Of a DNA stretch of 33,750 nucleotides, positions 33,004-33,750 are shown one piece after another. The notes beneath the pieces were generated by a model. It saw only the letters and a program-made list of their open reading frames with translations, ran no database searches and was not told the origin of the DNA. The DNA comes from an uncultured Lachnospiraceae bacterium (GTDB lineage Bacteria; Bacillota; Clostridia; Lachnospirales; Lachnospiraceae): the NCBI GenBank assembly GCA_947178145.1, contig CAMWXE010000061.1:1-33750 (forward strand), read 5' to 3'. The translations under genes were made by a program, and so were the position numbers. Each line of letters begins with the position of its first letter. Position 1 is the first letter of the stretch.

Positions 33004-33750
33004 TTAGTTAATACTCAACCCAGCACTTGCGTATCCTGCAATTGTATTGATTAAAGTCAATCCACTTGCTGACGCTGAAAATACCAGCATCAATCGTGTC
33101 TGTGCCGTTACCGGAATATTAAGTCCTGTAAGCGCACCATTCAGCAATGTCCCAATGGATAAGATTCCAGTGAGTGACGGTGTCAGGTTAATCAGTGTTC
33201 CAGCAATCGGTGAGAATACATTGTTCGGCGTTGCGGATTGAAAAATCTGCGCATTTACTGTAAGAGTGGAACCCACTAAAGAGAGTGCCGCTGTTGTGCT
33301 AAAGAATGCGCTAAAGGAGGTAATGACTCCTGCACGAGGAACCTGAAATGCAAAGTTTGACAGGGTTCCGCTGGCATTTGTGATGTCAATCGTAGAACCC
33401 AGCAACGTAAGTCCCTGTGCACTGCTTCCAAATCCTACAAACGCGGGTAACCCAGCAAGCCCTCCGGCAATTGTCGTCAAAGTAATCGGGAGTCCTGATG
33501 CAAACGGAATGATAGCTCCCGTGCCCGCAACACCTGTCGGACCGGTCGCTCCTGTTGGGCCTGTTGCCCCGGTCGCTCCCGTCGCTCCCGTTGGGCCTGT
33601 TGCTCCTGTTGGACCGGTCGCTCCATCTGCTCCTGTCGCCCCAGTCGCCCCGGTCGCTCCTGTCGCCCCGGTCACTCCATCTGCCCCAGTGGCTCCTGTC
33701 GCTCCTGTTGGACCTGTCGCTCCATCTGCTCCTGTTGCCCCGGTCGCTCC
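33004..33750 (-). CDS. Collagen-like repeat protein with BclB-type C-terminal domain (partial)
   Basis: The frame is open to the window edge, so the N-terminus is missing. The visible protein (about 248 residues) starts with G-x-T/G-x-D triplets in collagen-like register ([16 protein letters not shown], and so on), about 70 residues to GVAGTG. A hydrophobic C-terminal domain follows: [20 protein letters not shown], then [20 protein letters not shown], ending [11 protein letters not shown]. That domain matches the exosporium glycoprotein BclB family, which trimerises on the spore surface. An N-terminal exosporium-targeting motif would be outside the window. Threonines in the triplets are possible glycosylation sites (inferred). 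Confidence 0.9.
   Translation of the reverse strand, partial: GATGATGADGATGPTGATGATGADGVTGATGATGATGATGADGATGPTGATGPTGATGATGATGPTGATGPTGVAGTGAIIPFASGLPITLTTIAGGLAGLPAFVGFGSSAQGLTLLGSTIDITNASGTLSNFAFQVPRAGVITSFSAFFSTTAALSLVGSTLTVNAQIFQSATPNNVFSPIAGTLINLTPSLTGILSIGTLLNGALTGLNIPVTAQTRLMLVFSASASGLTLINTIAGYASAGLSIN
33530..33750 (-). repeat. GNN triplet-repeat array encoding the collagen-like region
   Basis: Nine-base units encoding G-A-T or G-P-T triplets occur in tandem with slight variants. This DNA repeat is prone to slippage, so copy number may vary between strains. It continues beyond the window. Confidence 0.8.

Overview
The window looks like chromosomal DNA of a strictly anaerobic, spore-forming Clostridia, most likely a gut-type Lachnospiraceae. 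The signs are an LplABC/YesMN-type carbohydrate locus, rubrerythrin, a ferredoxin-linked 2-oxoacid oxidoreductase, consensus sigma-A promoters with strong GGAGG ribosome sites, and a BclB-like collagen-repeat protein of the kind found on clostridial and bacilli spores. Most genes lie on the minus strand.

Region 1 (1-2250) is a decaying accessory stretch. It holds one unrecognised small gene, a truncated MATE transporter, a multiply frameshifted conserved Lachnospiraceae gene interrupted by a 19-bp palindrome, and an internally deleted ISAs1-type transposase.

Region 2 (2276-13554) is a xylo-oligosaccharide utilisation locus. It contains a two-component pair (YesM-like kinase, YesN-like regulator), a lipoprotein solute-binding protein, two LplB/LplC-type permeases, a second paralogous binding protein without a lipobox, and a GH8 enzyme resembling reducing-end xylose-releasing exo-oligoxylanase. 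An AraC regulator converges on it. No ABC ATPase gene is present, so a shared ATPase elsewhere is presumably used. Hairpins separate the first binding protein from the permeases and the permeases from the second binding protein. The second binding protein also appears to have its own promoter.

Region 3 (13555-17666) holds a frameshifted small ORF, rubrerythrin, a full-length MATE transporter and a toxin-antitoxin pair. The toxin is MqsR-like by inference; the antitoxin joins a cysteine-containing head, a helix-turn-helix and a Panacea/SocA domain. A consensus promoter with a perfect 24-bp palindrome at its start site drives the pair.

Region 4 (17687-25087) is metabolic. It has two half-size ChrA-family transporters, a fused gamma-delta and a fused alpha-beta 2-oxoacid:ferredoxin oxidoreductase in one apparent operon with a clear terminator. 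An APC permease with a C-terminal double universal-stress-protein region lies upstream. The 3' end of that permease gene, including its stop codon, is repeated in tandem ahead of its terminator.

Region 5 (25198-32618) is a defence-like island. It contains a complete DpnII-type restriction-modification operon (two adenine methylases and endonuclease), a head-to-head junction of two broken restriction-modification genes, and a tight operon of a SAM methyltransferase, a PLD-SF2 helicase fusion and a DUF1643 protein. The last three genes are the best candidate for an undescribed system.

Region 6 (33004-33750) is the C-terminal part of a collagen-like, BclB-domain surface protein that runs off the window. 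All calls come from reading the sequence; no searches were run.
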